From assembly GCA_003243865.1 (NCBI GenBank), contig QHBQ01000479.1, forward strand, positions 1 through 13,232: a DNA stretch of 13,232 bases, given 5' to 3'. Positions within the stretch are counted from its first letter, which is position 1, and each line of letters begins with the position of its first letter. Below, piece after piece: positions 12,357 through 13,232 of this stretch. A model generated the notes under the pieces. It saw nothing but the letters and a program-made list of their open reading frames with translations. It was not told the origin of the DNA and made no database searches. This DNA is from Candidatus Chloroheliales bacterium (GTDB taxonomy: Bacteria > Chloroflexota > Chloroflexia > QHBQ01). A program made the position numbers and the translations under genes.

Positions 12357-13232
12357 TTACGCTCCCCCTCCCTGCCTCCCCCTTTGGGGGAGGAGACTTG
12401 ACTCAGGGGCGGCGCGCAGTTGCAGGGTGGGGGCGTTGGCCAGCGTGCCGATGGTGGGCAGGGTGATGGTGAATACTGCTCCCTTGCCCAGTTCGCTGCT
12501 GACTGCAATGCTGCCGTGATGTGCCTCGATGATCTCCTTGCTGATCGCCAGGCCGAGGCCGAGGCCGCGCCCATCACTGCTGCGCGATTTCTCGACCTGA
12601 TAGAAACGCTCGAAGATGCGCGGCAAATCGGCGGCAGGGATACCCTCGCCGCTGTCGGCAACCGTGACCACAATGCTGCTGGGAGCAGGCGGTTGTGCCG
12701 CCTCCGCGATGTGCGCCTCGACCTGCACCCAGCCACCAGTAGGGGTGTGCTTGATGGCGTTGTCAACCAGGTTGGTGAAGACCTGGCGCAGACGGTCGGG
12801 GTCGCCCATAATTTGGGGCAGGCCGATCAGTCCATTCTGGCCCAGGCTGACGTCGTGAGCAGCGGCCTGGGGCTGCAGGCTGTCTACGGTGGCACGGAGT
12901 AGTTCGCTGAGGTCAAGTGGCTGGGGTTGCATCTGCACCTGGCCACTTTGCAAGCGGGAGAGTTCGAGCAAGGCATTGACCAGCCGACCCATGCGCAAGG
13001 CCTCATCGTTAATCACGCGGGCCGCCCCCTGTGCGCTCTTCAGGTCGGGCAAAGTGCCGTCGAGGACTGCCTGCGAAAAGCCCTGGATCGAGGTGAGTGG
13101 GGTCTTGAGGTCGTGAGACATATTGGCAAGGAAGTCGCGCTGCGCCTGCTGGGTGCGCTGCACCTCGCTAGTCATGATGTTGAAGTTCTGGCCGAGCAGG
13201 GCAACTTCGTCTTCGCCCTCGATCTGGATGCG
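12357..13232 (-). CDS. Sensor histidine kinase, C-terminal part (5' end outside window)
   Basis: The frame is open to the right edge, so the start is not visible. An internal ATG at 13175 is not the start: the preceding 19 codons (RIQIEGEDEVALLGQNFNI) are a typical HAMP-domain end. Then come the HisKA H-box NMSHDLKTPLTSIQGF with the phosphorylated His at 13113-13115, the N-box QVFTNLVDNAIKHTP, the G1 box DSGEGIP, the F-box IFERFYQ, and the G2 box GRGLGLGLAISK. This is a membrane-bound class I kinase that phosphorylates a response regulator, which is probably encoded upstream, outside the window. The enzyme core ends near VFTITLP. The last residues (about ESSLLPQRGRQGGGA) are encoded by a CCCTCTCC-type hairpin repeat, not by conserved kinase sequence. 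The signal sensed is unknown. Confidence 0.95.
   Translation of the reverse strand, partial: RIQIEGEDEVALLGQNFNIMTSEVQRTQQAQRDFLANMSHDLKTPLTSIQGFSQAVLDGTLPDLKSAQGAARVINDEALRMGRLVNALLELSRLQSGQVQMQPQPLDLSELLRATVDSLQPQAAAHDVSLGQNGLIGLPQIMGDPDRLRQVFTNLVDNAIKHTPTGGWVQVEAHIAEAAQPPAPSSIVVTVADSGEGIPAADLPRIFERFYQVEKSRSSDGRGLGLGLAISKEIIEAHHGSIAVSSELGKGAVFTITLPTIGTLANAPTLQLRAAPESSLLPQRGRQGGGA
12375..12393. repeat. GC-rich hairpin repeat inside the histidine kinase 3' end
   Basis: CCTCCCCC, TTT, GGGGGAGG: an 8-bp perfect stem. It overlaps the last codons of the kinase, giving the tail LLPQRGRQGGG. Same type as the hairpins at 7963-7981 and 10435-10458. Confidence 0.65.

Noticed and set aside
11332..12519. 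A 395-codon plus-strand frame crossing the DUF5666 gene and the kinase end
   Set aside because: It covers two real minus-strand genes and an intergenic gap; composition is Gly/Val/Arg-rich low complexity caused by the repetitive linker.

Overview
This is a GC-rich bacterial window of about 13.2 kb with ten protein-coding genes. Eight are complete and two are cut by the window edges. The gene content fits a filamentous or phototrophic Chloroflexota genome: a thiolase-like protein paired with a DUF35 protein, a very long GT-C membrane glycosyltransferase, a Trm112-like protein paired with a GT4 glycosyltransferase, DUF5666 and Met-rich lipoproteins, and many short dispersed palindromes. That placement is inference from gene style. 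No rRNA, tRNA, CRISPR array, transposase or phage gene was seen.

Layout. (1) 1-1740, minus strand: an operon of a thiolase-superfamily protein and a DUF35 Zn-ribbon/OB-fold protein. The thiolase-like protein has Gly where the nucleophilic Cys should be. (2) 1741-1955: a compact divergent control region with two well-spaced sigma70-type promoters and a palindrome between them. A 25-codon upstream frame follows on the plus strand. (3) 1956-3593, plus: gamma-glutamyltransferase family protein. (4) 3594-3780: an intergenic region full of palindromes. (5) 3781-4308, minus: DUF2867 protein with its own strong promoter. (6) 4574-7909, plus: a 1111-residue polytopic GT-C glycosyltransferase. (7) 8000-9426, minus: Trm112-like protein and GT4 glycosyltransferase, overlapping by one base. 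(8) 9506-10294, minus: Met/His-rich lipoprotein. (9) 10498-12177, minus: membrane-anchored DUF5666-type protein. (10) 12357 to the right edge, minus: C-terminal part of a sensor histidine kinase.

The most unusual feature is a family of short palindromes that looks like REP elements. Each has a GTAG tetranucleotide at the foot of a 20-nt hairpin. The arms change together between copies, so pairing is kept. Some copies form inverted pairs like BIMEs, and others form direct dimers with a 36-bp period. They occur between genes and in leaders, but two blocks also lie inside the GT-C glycosyltransferase gene. There they are read through in frame and add about 63 and 23 residues to loops between membrane segments. 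A second GC-rich hairpin family (CCCTCTCC type) sits at gene ends and encodes the last residues of the histidine kinase.

Functionally the window is a mosaic: acyl-CoA carbon-carbon chemistry (1-1740), gamma-glutamyl metabolism, cell-envelope glycosylation (the two glycosyltransferases), and envelope or metal-related exported proteins next to a sensor kinase.
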